Of a stretch of 64,000 nucleotides of DNA, positions 12,017 to 23,085 are shown one piece after another. The stretch is from Pontederia crassipes (Eukaryota; Streptophyta; Magnoliopsida; Commelinales; Pontederiaceae). How positions within the stretch are numbered: the first letter of the stretch is position 1; every line of letters starts with the position of its first letter. The position numbers were made by a program, and so were the translations under genes. The notes below the pieces were generated by a model. That model saw only the letters and a list, made by a program, of their open reading frames with translations. It was not told the origin of the DNA and ran no database searches. The stretch is from positions 4,079,001 to 4,143,000 of the forward strand of contig JAUKPH010000022.1 in assembly GCA_030549335.1 (NCBI GenBank). Reading direction: 5' to 3'.

Positions 12017-13345
12017 ATGACATCGCACAATGTCAACATTGAGAAATTCATAGGACGAAACAGTTTCAGCCTCTGGCAGATTAAGATGCGGGCACTTCTG
12101 AAATAATAAGGAGTCTGTGCGCCGTTTGCAAACGCGCCGAAGAACAAACCGAAGGAGGAAGACTCGAAAGGCAAAGAAAAGGAGATCGTCCTCGTTACTT
12201 TGGCGGCACATGAGGAGAATGTGTACTCGATGATTCTGTTGTGTCTGGCGGATGAGGTGATAATCGAGGTCGCAAATGAAGAAAAGGCAGTCGGTCTGTG
12301 GTTGAGACTCGAGAGTTTATATATGCCAAAGTCTCTCACCAACAAGTTGCTATTGAAGCAACATCTGCTCTCTCTTCGCATGCAAGAAGGTATCCCTCTG
12401 AAAGATCATCTTGATCAGTTAAATTTTTTGTTGATGAAACTGAGAAATATCGATGTTAAGATCGAAAATGAAGATGCCGCCCTAATTCTGTTAGATTCGC
12501 TTCCTTCATCATACGAGAATTTTATTCAATCTATGATTATCGAGAAGGAAGCTATAAGTCTGGAAGAAGTAAGATCAAGTCTTCATACTCGTGAACTTCG
12601 GCATAGGGCATCTGAAAATTCTGCAGAGATTCAGGTCACAGGGTTGATAACAACCACAGAGAAGACAAATCCTAAAAAGGGTAAGTCAAAGAAGAACGTC
12701 AATCCAAAGGACATATGCAACTATTGTAAAGAATCTGATCACTGGAAGAAGGACTACCTCAAGAAGAAGAAGAAAGACATAGTTGCTGCAGTAGCTCACC
12801 AGGATAGTGAATCTGATGACGATTTGGCTCTCATGGTGTCTGATCAGAGATGTTCGAAAAAGAGTTGGATTCTCGACTCAGGATGTTCCTATCATATGAC
12901 TCCGCACAAAGAGTGGTTCTCAACTTATCAGAACATTGATGGTGGAAACGTCATCATGGGCAATGATGCAGTATGTAAAATAGTTGGAATCGACTCAATT
13001 AAGATCAGAACTCATGACAATCGGGTGAGGACATTGACAGAGGTCCGTCATGTTCCGCAATTGAAGAAAAATTTGATATCATTAGGAATTCTGGACTCCA
13101 AAGGATATCGGATGGATGCCGTAGAAGATATTCTCATGGTCATCAAGGGTGATGCTGAAGTCATAAGAGGAGTCAGTCAAAAGTCCTTGTACATACTACA
13201 AGGCACAATAATTTCTAATATGACTGTAGTAGGTAGTTCGTCCAAATCAGAATCAGAAGCATCCACGTTATGGCACATGCGACTTAGAAATATGAGTCAG
13301 GCATGGATGGATATCCTCAATAAGCGCAATCTTTTGGATGGTTAG
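12017..13345 (+). pseudogene. Copia gag, protease and pre-integrase part
   Basis: ATG at 12017 opens in frame with the long 12200-13345 frame. Two consecutive stops (TAA TAA, 12104-12109) interrupt it 29 codons in. Gag features follow (KSLTNKLLLKQHLLSLRMQEG, a copia capsid signature). The zinc knuckle at about 12715-12756 reads CNYCKESDHWKKDY, with tyrosine where the last cysteine is expected. The aspartic protease carries DSG in WILDSGCSYHMT (about 12870). The pre-integrase domain ends at a TAG at 13343-13345. The products would have formed particles and processed the polyprotein. The stops and the altered knuckle make this copy inactive. Confidence 0.88.
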
Positions 13346-14442
13346 AAGATATCTGAAATTAGATTTTGCAAGCACTGTGTTTTTGGCAAGTAAAGATGAC
13401 ATCAATTCAGCAAAGCCGTGCACAAGACGAAGGCAACACTCGATTACATCCACGCTGAGTGTTGGGGCCCATTGTGTTTCATCTCTAGGAGGTTCTAGAT
13501 ACTTCGTATCTGTGATAGATGATTACTCAAGGATGACATGGGTATTCATGATGAAGCACAAGAGAGAGGCATTCGAAACTTTCAAACAGTGGAAGACTCT
13601 AGTGGTGAATCAGACATCGAGAAAGGTGAAACGCTTTCATACTGATAATGGCTTGGAGTTCTGTTCGTCTGAATTTGATCGATTCTACAAGGATGAAGGC
13701 ATTGCTAGACATCGCACCGTCAGAGATACACCACAGTAAAATGGTGTAGCAGAACGTATGAACTGAACTCTTCTGGAGAGGGCACGGTGCATGCTTTCTA
13801 ATTCTGGTATGAACAAGTCATTCTGGGCTGAGGCTGTTAGCACAACATGTTACCTTGTCAATCGAAATCCTGCAACCGCGATCGATATGAAGACTCCCAT
13901 TGAGGTATGGTCAGGAAACTCTACTGATTATACTAATATGAAAGTCTTTGGTTGTCCAGCATATTATCATGTCAACAAAGGAAAGTTGGAACCAAAGGCC
14001 AAAGAAGGAGTCTTTATGGGATATGGTGCAGGTGTAAAAGGCTTCAGAATTTGGTCTCCTTCATATCAGAAGGTTATTCACGGTAGAAATATATTTTTTG
14101 ATGAGATGTCTATGCTCAAGTAGAAATCAGATGTTGTTGACTCAGCAGAGGAGGGTGTCAACAAACAGGTGGAGTTTGGATCTCATCTGAACAACCAGAG
14201 TCTGAGGAGCAAGTAGAAGAAGCAATGACAAGTTTAGCTGCCGGACGTGCACGCAGATAGGTAGGTCCTCCTAATCATTATGACTTTGAGGACATGGTTG
14301 CATATGCATTTTAAGTAGTTGAAGAGGTGGAATCACCAGATCAAGTTATGAGGATGCTATCGCACGTGTAGAATCAGAACAGAGACTGGCGGCGAAGAGA
14401 GCGTTAGATATCTGATTGGAGAATTCAATTCAAGGTGGAGAT
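13346..14442 (+). pseudogene. Copia integrase core and abrupt 3' end without RT
   Basis: After a frameshift the pre-integrase/integrase region continues. FVSVIDDYSRMTWVF contains the first catalytic Asp area. FHTDNGLEFCSSEF holds the second Asp, and the NGVAERMN block holds the Glu. Stops lie at 13737-13739, 13764-13766 and 14121-14123. A short tract like the linker before reverse transcriptase is readable at about 14270-14400 (NHYDFEDMVAYAF). The polypurine tract then arrives with no RT motif, so RT and RNase H were deleted before or after insertion. Confidence 0.85.
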
Positions 14443-14803
14443 TATTAATAATGCCTTGAATGCTACTCCAATTGGAAATCCATCTGGACTCAAACTCTAA
14501 AATAAAAGAAAATCTGTCTGACATATTCCGTATATTTCCTTATCATAAGATTGTTAAGGAATTGATTTATTTCCTTATCACAAGGTAAGTGTCCTATTTT
14601 TATGATTAATATAGAGTCCCAATTGATATCTAATTCCTATCATCTGTTAAAACCAGTGCATATATAAACTTCCTAGGGGTCCAAAGAGAAATTAATCTTA
14701 TAAAATCTTATTCTGTTTCTTCCATCTAATAAATTTCTGCGTCGCCTTAAATTTCTTAAATTTTTTCGCGGTGCATAATTTCTCTCGTGCAAAAATCCTA
14801 ACA
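14443..14803 (+). repeat. 3' LTR of the copia element
   Basis: Aligned over its whole length with 11602-11966. The first dinucleotide is TA instead of TG, a point change, and the LTR ends AATCCTAACA. The polypurine tract precedes it. Confidence 0.9.
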
Positions 14804-15343
14804 AAATGTATAATCAAAATTATAATATTCTTAGTGTCTTCAAATTGATTGTCATGCGGCAAGGATCGAGATCGATTTAGGGATGTTACATTTTATGTCT
14901 GAACGATATATTTGCCAAGATTCAACGTCGAGATCTAGAACTCAGGAGACATCGCCCATTGGTAAAAGAAATATCCTTTTAACATTATTTACGTGCAATA
15001 TTATGCATAAAATGATCACGGCAACTTTTTGCATAAAATGTGCCTAGTTGAAAACAACACGACGCAATTCCTTTCATAAGCCGCTTAGAGTAAAGTCAGC
15101 AGCCTTGCAAATTGATCCTGATGCGCCTCGTATCGACCACCAAAGTTTTATTTGGCACAGTGCATTATTGAACCAAACCATTACATAGTAACATGTCACT
15201 GAATTCAGCACCATGCCATTTGCTTACAGAAATTGCATACAAAATTCCACGCATTCAAAGCCCATGTTTTGTCTTCACCAAGTTCAAGATATGGGTGATG
15301 AGGAATTTACATGGCAGAAAACCATCGTCACAAAGCTATTCGA
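14804..15343 (-). other. 3' flank / probable 3' UTR of the syntaxin gene
   Basis: Unique-looking sequence lies between the copia target duplication and the syntaxin stop codon. On the minus strand it is where the 3' untranslated region and polyadenylation site should be. I could not fix a poly(A) site. Confidence 0.4.
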
Positions 15344-15498
15344 TCACGGCCTTATCACAGCCAGCACGATGACCAAAACTATGATGAGAAGAATGATAAT
15401 CGCAATGAATGTGCATTTCCGTGTGTTCTTCTGCAGCTTTCTTGCCTTGTGCAGCATGTTCACTCCAGATTGCACGTGACTGACAGCGCCCTCAACCT

Positions 15499-15553
15499 GC
15501 ACGCCAGAAAAATCTTTTTTTTTTTTTTTGAGAAGGCACGCCAGAAAAATCTT
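15499..15553 (-). mobile_element. Tiny poly(A) retroposon insertion with 18-bp target duplication
   Basis: The 18-bp word GCACGCCAGAAAAATCTT occurs at 15499-15516 and 15536-15553, enclosing T13-GAGAAG. On the minus strand this is CTTCTC followed by a poly(A) tail. That is the signature of a LINE-mobilised transcript truncated almost to its tail. It lies in the last syntaxin intron, three bases upstream of exon 13. Confidence 0.7.
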
Positions 15554-15859
15554 AGTTGGAGACTGAATAGTAGCTACATTTAACACCGCAAATTTGTTTC
15601 AGGAAAGTATGACTAGTGAAGAAGAAGGTATTGACATGTTACATGAGATTCAATGTTGTCGAGCATTTCACCTTGCGCCTCCACCAGGATTGCCATGTCA
15701 AGGAATATCTGCACGAGAAAATGGACATAGAAGATTCACATCTGATGCATAAATTCAGGGGTTAGATAAAACTGAATTGAACAATGAGCATTTAACAAAG
15801 ATGTCTCCAATTAAAATGATAAAAACAATGTGAAGTTTTTTTTATTTTTAGGCAGAAAC

Positions 15860-18800
15860 TGTAATACCCCAAATTTTCCATAAAAATTAAAATGTATTAT
15901 TATCTGACGTCGGACTTCCGGGCGACCGAAACCCAGTGGACGCACTACCGGACAATCTCTTTCGGACGTCGAGAAATGCAATGGAACGGAAAATCCCAAT
16001 CGTTTTCTGATCTCTTCACCATACTCTTCATTAACACATATTTTGTAACTCTTGCACTCATGATCGTGAGGGATTTAAAGGATCACGAAAACCCCCACAT
16101 TGAAGGCTATAAGAATCCATTTATCTCTCCCTTTCCTTTTCATCTTTACTGTTGTTCCTCATTTTCCTCTACGTGTTTCATGCTCCCTCTCCATCGGTCT
16201 CGACAGAGCACGAGAGGGCAGGTCCGACAGGTCTTTCAGGCGTTGATGACGCAGGAGGGAGCACAGGAAGAAGCTAGAGGCTCCATCCAGCGAGGACGAA
16301 CCAGGAAATGCGACTAAAAAGGTGTGTTTTCGGGATCTAGTTCATGAGGTAGTTTCCTGAGAATTTTTGCATGTTTTTAAGGACTCCAATAAGATTCAGT
16401 TCATGCTAGTGTGGGTAGAAATCGTGCCTCATGATTATTATGAGATTTTAGATATGATTTCATTGACTACATAACTCGGCCGAATGATATTGCATGATAT
16501 TATGACATGTTTTGTTTGATGAGTGATAAGATAAGTTGGCATATGATTTAGACAAATAATCGAGAGATTATTACATGCTTTGGATTGATAACTTTCTGCT
16601 GTTTGAGTTAAGATAGATTGGAATAATTTTCTATGACAGATGATAAACAAATCGGCAAGTTATTTCATATAAAAGAAATTTTTAAAAACGACATGTTTAA
16701 GATGAGATTGATATTTAGTTATGTTTCTAGAGCATGATATACGTAAAAAATAAAGTTAGTATAAGTTTAGAATTGTTTTGTATTAAAAACTGATTGAAAA
16801 CCTAAGGATTCCGCAATGACCTTCTATCAAACTGAAGCGGACGATCGAAACCCTTACGGACGTCCGATTCAACTCGGCAAGAGTATGGCGACATCTATGT
16901 CGGACGTCTAAAACTCGATCGGACGACCGATGTGGACCATAACAGAAGTCGGAAATGTTTTTGGACGACCGAATTGAAAAATATCGAAACTCGAAAATGA
17001 CGATGATAACCAGCAGGTCAACCGATCTGGATTATCAAGTCAGAAGAGCTTCCGATGGTGGACGGGAAAACCACCCTCGAACAACTGAGGAAGACAATAT
17101 TGTTCTCGCCTGACGACCGGTTAATTTTTGATCGATAGTTTAAAGTCCTAGAACCTTCTCATGTTATAATGGAGGACCGAACCTCTCTCGATCGACCGAT
17201 ATATAGTCTTGGAACGGTCGAAAAATGAACTCAGAATGGACAATTGCATCCTTTTCGGTCGATTGATGAACACAAACAAAAACGGGTGCCCGCTCCTCTT
17301 TCGGATGACTGTTGAATACGACAGAACATGACCTTAATCTAAACCCCTTTGATTTGACAAGCTTCAGTCCACCTGATTGATATCGATCGATTATGAACCT
17401 AAAAATGATTCAGAGTCATCTTGCTCCCTACAACCTTGATTGATCCAAGTGACAAAGAGGCTCATGACTAATAAGATAAAAGAAGGATTACCATTTACCT
17501 ATCTAAATGAGAGTTTCTCTCTATAGATGTTTCCGCCTAGCGCGAGGTCATTTTGCCCGACGAGGCATTGGCCGTGGCACTGATCCTCATCAGTCTAGAT
17601 AGTTACACACTTGTGTGTTTGCAATGGTATTCCTAAAAGCGGAGAGCTCTTCCAACATGGATAAGATGAAAGAATATGCATGGCTAAAGATTAATGGAAG
17701 GACTTTGTCCTTATAAAAATGAATATGAATCATGAATTATAAATTATGAACATGAGCATTGGGCTATGAACATGAACATGAAATGAAATAAAAAGGCATG
17801 AACCATGATGATGATGATATCTTTATTGATTCTCCATGATGATTTCCTCTCATACTTAATTTATATACTTGCTTCATGCATATTCTGATGGATTATCTTA
17901 TGACATATACGAACTCACACTTAGCATTATGCTAGTGATGCATGCATAATATAACATATAATTAGCCATGCATTTAATCACATTTCGATTCCTTTTCATA
18001 TAGCAAGCATAATTTTTCGACCTTATTTGCTTTAATTTTATAAAAATGAAAATCCACCCAAATTATATGTTTTATTGCAAAAAGAGCAAAAGAATAGAGT
18101 TAGGAATCCACAGAAACAAATTGAAGGCTGCCAAGGCTAAATTAAATATAACGGGTCATTATATGATCATAACGGCCGTAACAATAGGGCGTGAAAAACC
18201 CGTTACGGCCTGTTAAAATGCCCAGTTTCAGTCCTACTTCGATTTGGACACCGTAAGGACTGTTAAATCCATGTTATGGGCCGTTATGAAAGTTGTTTTC
18301 AAGATTTCTTCGACTTTTCTTGTGAATTTCAAGTCCAGATCAAACTCAAACTTTATCCTAAGCCTCAGGGATGATTAGGAAACATATTTACTCAAATTTG
18401 AAGAAGTTTTAGATGGTTTTAAAGACCTATCAAAGTCTATTCTGAATTTACTTGTTTTAACATGAAAAGACTTCGAATCAAACTGAAACTTTATGAAAAC
18501 TCGTGAGACCCCGAAGGCTATAAATAGAGGCCATAGGAGACAAAAAAAACGTGTGCTTGTGGTGCTTGGAGGTGCTTGAGACCTTGGGAGTCGTGCTTAT
18601 TGCAAAAGAGACATTCAAGTTGAAGAAGATTGCTGGAGAAGAACGACGAGCAACTCAGCGATAGGGCTCTCTAGAGATCGTCTAAAGCAAGAATTCTTGT
18701 TCTCTCCCTATTGTTTAGATGTTCTTTACCCATACTTTTTATGCTTAATTAATTCTGTAATAGAGATATTTAATCTTTATGAGAAAACTACATGAACTAT

Positions 18801-19903
18801 TTGTTAAATTTGGATTAATATAGTTATCTTAGTTTCTTTTGATTATGATTGTTGTGCTTAATGCTTTTTACTAAGATTATTATATTTTGAGATAAAACTA
18901 CAAATCAGATTTGGGGTGATTAATTTTAGGATTTAACAATTCTCAACGAATCGATTCTTAACTTAAAGTTGAAGCAATCATAACACGAAACTAGTAACTC
19001 ATCGTTTGTGCTAGATTTTGTGCGGTCTATCAATTTTTACCCAGCGAGGATAACTGTTAGTTTAAGAATTACAATTTAATGCATCTTAATATCTTTCTTA
19101 ACTGAAGATTAACTCATCGTTTGTGGTCTTAAGTTTTGCGAGAATTAAGATAGTTTGATTTACTCAACGTAGAAATCATTAATTTAGGTAATCCTAATCT
19201 GTCTCAAGAATTGAATCTATTCATCATCGTTATAATTCAATCTTCATAGTTGTTCATGTTAGTTAATCATCATCATTAATCATCCAAAATCCTTAGTCTC
19301 AACACTAATTTATTTTATTATTTAATTTTATGCACATTTATTTTCTGCTTTTATATCGCAACACCATTTTATTCTCTTAGTAAATTATTAGGATAGATTA
19401 AATTTAACTAATCCCTAGTGGGATCGGCACTCTACTCTCTACTTTATTACTTAATACGACTAGTGCACTTGTTAGCAATTTTATTTGTTACAAATTTAAC
19501 GCATCAGCTAGCTTGCTCCCCTGTGTGATCTCCATAAGTACATGAGATGATTGCGAGCCAATTGATGTGTATGCGCTGACTACAGTTCGGATGGCTTGTG
19601 CACATGGTTATCTAGAGTCGTTATTGAGTCATTTATTTAATATGGAGTTGTATGGGACCTTTTGATTATGTACCATGGCATGAACTTTTGTATGCCTTAT
19701 GTCGAGACATTTGATGTACTTTTTATTTATCTAGCTTCCGCCTTTCTTATATTATTTGTTGTAATACTTTTATTTAAGTCTTCCGCTTACGTCTCAATTT
19801 TATTGACCATCTGGGTCAACGAAAGAGTCAAAGAAGGATTGAATAAAGTAGCGACTGAAAGAAGATTTCGCCACGTGGCAGGGTAAAATTTTGGGGCACT
19901 ATA
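15860..19903 (+). mobile_element. Gypsy solo LTR with a second solo LTR nested in it
   Basis: It opens TGTAATACCCCAAATTTTCC and ends TTGGGGCACTATA (a decayed CA end). It is flanked by perfect 5-bp duplications, GAAAC, at 15855-15859 and 19904-19908. Without the nested insert the LTR is about 2.47 kb. No pol or gag is present, so it is a product of LTR-LTR recombination. It shares CGGACGACCGA-type motifs with the LTR at 1-1919. It lies in intron 11 of the syntaxin gene, on the strand opposite to the gene. Confidence 0.85.
17936..19506 (+). mobile_element. Nested solo LTR, TGATGC...GCATCA family
   Basis: Ends TGATGCATGC and AACGCATCA are enclosed by perfect GCTAG duplications (17931-17935 and 19507-19511). 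CTATAAATAGAGGCC at about 18517 is a good TATA box on the plus strand. The 3' part carries CTAGTGGGATCGGCACTCTACT, a phrase I associate with LTR ends of the Athila/Tat gypsy lineages (inference). The same family is inserted in reverse at 42163-44039. Confidence 0.85.
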
Positions 19904-20691
19904 GAAACCTCAACAATATGTAATAAAAAGTATGTGGTAATTAAGAAACAGGTCAGCTATCTTAAATCCAAGCTAAGGCAAAGTCCAGTGAGGGACATCA
20001 TCACAAAGTACCGCACAAAATGAAGCCAAACCATCAGGACATAATTAGTCAGAAGGCAGTATGGACCTTAGAGTGAATTATCGCATGGCAACAGAGTCAC
20101 CTTTTCTAGATACTTTGGAGTTAAGGTTCTACTTCTCATTTTTTGAATATAAATATTCCTTGAGCACTTCATCTTAATAGTGTATTTCAACATATTGTCA
20201 CGAGGCTAGATGTCTAGAACATATCTTACTTTTACTTGTGAGCCAGCATGAAAAAGTTATGGAAAAAATAGTAATATCCATTTTAATGGCGCTTGGTTCT
20301 ACAACACATTTCAACCTTGTTTCTCTAGACTTCTGATTCAAGCTTCTGTGTTAAAAGTGGAATTACCTGATGTAACTCAAGAAGTTTCTTTTCAATGTCT
20401 TTCACAGCATCATGACGCTCTTGGATTTCTACAAGGGTGTCCAGCACCTGCAAGGAAATGGGAAAATGGACTTGTATTTTATACCTACGTTGCTCTCCAG
20501 AAAGGTTCAGAAAGTTTATCTATATCTTATAACCATATATTGTTTGTTAAAGAACAGAGAAGGACGACATTAAGTTTGACAAAAAGTTATTGGAGTGCTA
20601 ACATTTTTTTAAAGAGCTCTAAAAAAGCATTTTTTAGAGATAAGAGCGATTGATTAGCACTCATATAGTGATCAACATGCTGAGGGAAAAC

Positions 20692-20876
20692 CTGGCCTCG
20701 GCCTTGTTCCTCAATTGCTTTCTGGAATATGTGCTCATCTTTCCCGTTTCTATTAGCCGGTCAATTGTCTGATTGAATAAAACGGGACATAACAAAAATT
20801 AATCTAAAACCATTAAAAGTGATGATAAATTTTGTGAAGCATGATCTTACCTCTTAATCGGGATGAGTTCCTGTTA
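20692..20876 (-). other. Two inactivating lesions in syntaxin exons 9 and 10
   Basis: Exon 9 (20851-20876) joins exon 8 in phase and reads VTGTHPD, then TAA (20854-20856), then GAG. It lies in a position where relatives have acidic residues. The stop is codon 174. Exon 10 (20692-20768) is 77 bp where 26 codons are expected. The reading switches frame within the A-run near 20739-20743, between LIETG and DEHIFQKAIEEQGRGQ. Skipping exon 9 does not help, because exon 8 joined to exon 10 gives a stop at the third codon. Confidence 0.85.
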
Positions 20877-21204
20877 CTGGTTTTTTTTATGGAAATCAGA
20901 AGAAAATATAAGTTAGATAACAATGCATATCTGAAAGAAATGTTGTCAAAGTAACAGTGGAAAGCTACATAGCAAAGCCTGTTTAGATAAAGTTCAGAAA
21001 AAACCTGTGTATACCCTTCTCTGAACAACCTCATGATATTCTGTTTGGATTTTCTTTCTCAAGCTCTACAAGAGATTAAAGCATTACAAGATGGATTTGC
21101 AGGTTAGGAAGAACAATTAACAATGGAGAAACTACTATATTTACATTGTTCATATTATTTCAACATCATCCCGAAACATAATTATCAGTGTGAAGTTGTT
21201 TGCC

Positions 21205-21370
21205 TTTTTTATAGCCAGTCCCAAGCCCGGATAAAGGAGGAGGGTTGTATTAGGCCTTGACAGCCAGCGTAAAACTCTGTCGAATCTCATGAACATGAAT
21301 CAACGAATATGGCGTCGTATGATCCATGTAGCCGACCCCACCTAGTGGGATAAGGCATTGTTGTTGTTGT
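21205..21370 (+). mobile_element. Au-type SINE with 14-bp target duplication
   Basis: The body runs from AGTCCCAAGCCCGGATAAAG, through ACAGCCAGCGTAAAACTCTG and CCGACCCCACCTAGTGGGAT, to a GTTGTTGTTGTTG tail, as in the Au SINE family of angiosperms. Perfect duplications TGAAGTTGTTTGCC lie at 21191-21204 and 21371-21384. It sits in syntaxin intron 7 and looks near full length. Confidence 0.88.
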
Positions 21371-23008
21371 TGAAGTTGTTTGCCATTTATTGTGTTGTAC
21401 GCATGAATCAGCCAGCCAAAATCCATTTGATATTCAATAATAGCATAGTGGAATTATGTTAAAAGACAGCAATGAGTAAGAAATTCTCTGCAGAATATTT
21501 CCAAGCGCTAAATGCATCATCCACTTGGAAGGGGTGGATGAATGGTTGGAAGGAGAAGAGAAACTAGTGTTAAATGAGATTTTGAACTCGTAGGTAAACA
21601 TTATTAAGTTGTAGGAGGCCAAAAATGCCCTGCGAAGAGAAATTGCATAGAGATATATCATACCTGAAAGTCAGTCATCCTTTCTTTTAACTTTTTTCTC
21701 AAGGCCCTGCAGATATTAACAGTTTGGTGAACGTTATGCATCCAGCCATATATTCATCACAAAAGAACGACTTTTCTGTTGACTTGGCGAGAGAAATTAC
21801 ACAGTTTGTGCAGTTCTAGTTCTATCTGTGCTTGATCCCTTTCCACATCCAGGCTTCTTCCTGCTGGCTAAGTTCTAGCAGGACCAACAGACCCAAGGTA
21901 CATAAAGCTCAGTACATGTTGCATATTATTTGTGGAGAAAAAGAAGCATAATAATCCATATATAATAGTCCAACTCAACTTCAACTGGAGTGCCAATAGT
22001 GACCTTAGACAGGACAAAAAGAAAAAAGGAAAACAGAATAGGCTTACATCTCTGTCCAGCTCTTCAATTTTTGATTTAGCCACACGGGCAACCTTCAAAG
22101 CTTCATCTGTTTCTTTCTCCATTTGGCGCTTGACAGCTGCAATGTTTCATAATTGTACACTTTGTTGTATTTCAGTCATAGAAGAAACCAGCACATGAAA
22201 AGGCACATGTATTTTGTGGAAAATTGTAGCAAAAAGCTCTATTATTTTCTGTCTATTTAATCACTTATATACAAGACTTGAATCTTTAAACATATTAGGA
22301 AAGATGAAATCTGGAAGGCTGGAATCAAATCCCATAATCCCATAATTATGGGGCAGCCTGTTAGGAATAGGAAAGCTACCTATGTGCTCCTATTTCTAAT
22401 AAATACAATATATTGTCAAAAGAAAAACTTCCTAAAATAAAATAGATCCTGCATGATCTTGCATATGATTTCTCAAACTCCCCCTCAAGCTGGTGAATAC
22501 GTATTGTCCATTCCCAGCTTGGATAAAATAACCTGAAAATTGAAGTTACTTAAACTCTTGGTAAGAACATCAGCAAGTTGACTATGCGTAGAAACATAAA
22601 GTGTGCATATCGGTCCACTATCCAATTTCTCTTTGATAAAGTGCCTATCAATTTCAATGTGCTTCGTCTGATCATGTTGTACTGGATTGTGAGCAATATT
22701 GATTGCGGACTTATTGTCACAATAGAGTCTTATGGGGCCTTCCCACTTAATCTTCAAATCTTAAAGAATGATTTTCAACCAAAGTAGTTCACACATACCT
22801 TGAGCCATGACTCTAAATTCAGCCTCTACACTTGAATGAGCTACCACATATTGTTTTTTACTTCTCCATGTCACAAGGTTTCTACAAAGAAATGTGCAAT
22901 ATCCTAAAGTTGACCTTCTATCAACAATTGATCCAGCAAAATCAGCATGCTTCAAGTATTAAGTTTCCATTCCGCCTAAATAAAATACCTTTTCCTAGCA
23001 TTCCCTTA

Positions 23009-23085
23009 GAGCGGAATGGCGTCGTATGATCCATGTAGCCGACCCCACCTAGTGGGATAAGGCTTTGTTGTTGTTGTTGTTGTTG
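23009..23085 (+). mobile_element. 5'-truncated Au-type SINE inside the copia pol
   Basis: Seventy-seven bases match the 3' half of the Au SINE (GTAGCCGACCCCACCTAGTG ... GTTGTTG). They lie between 17-bp direct repeats, TTCCTAGCATTCCCTTA, at 22992-23008 and 23086-23102. The insertion cuts the copia frame just before RNase H. Confidence 0.88.

Larger units (their letters stand above)
11602..14803 (+). mobile_element. Complete Ty1/copia element lacking reverse transcriptase
   Basis: Two LTRs (11602-11966 and 14443-14803) enclose gag, protease and integrase. The target duplication AAATG is perfect (11597-11601 and 14804-14808). The primer site TGGTATCAGAGC is at 11970-11981 and a polypurine tract (CAAGGTGGAGA) abuts the 3' LTR. 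At 3.2 kb it is much shorter than the usual 4.5-5.5 kb because the reverse transcriptase and RNase H part is missing between about 14400 and the polypurine tract. The LTRs differ at roughly one base in nine by eye, so insertion is old. Confidence 0.9.

Noticed and set aside
20348-20653. Plus-strand 101-codon frame
   Set aside because: It is the antisense of syntaxin exon 11 plus intron sequence.
20692-21065. Rescue of the syntaxin frame by skipping exon 9
   Set aside because: Joining exon 8 to exon 10 gives a stop within three codons, and exon 10 still lacks a base.
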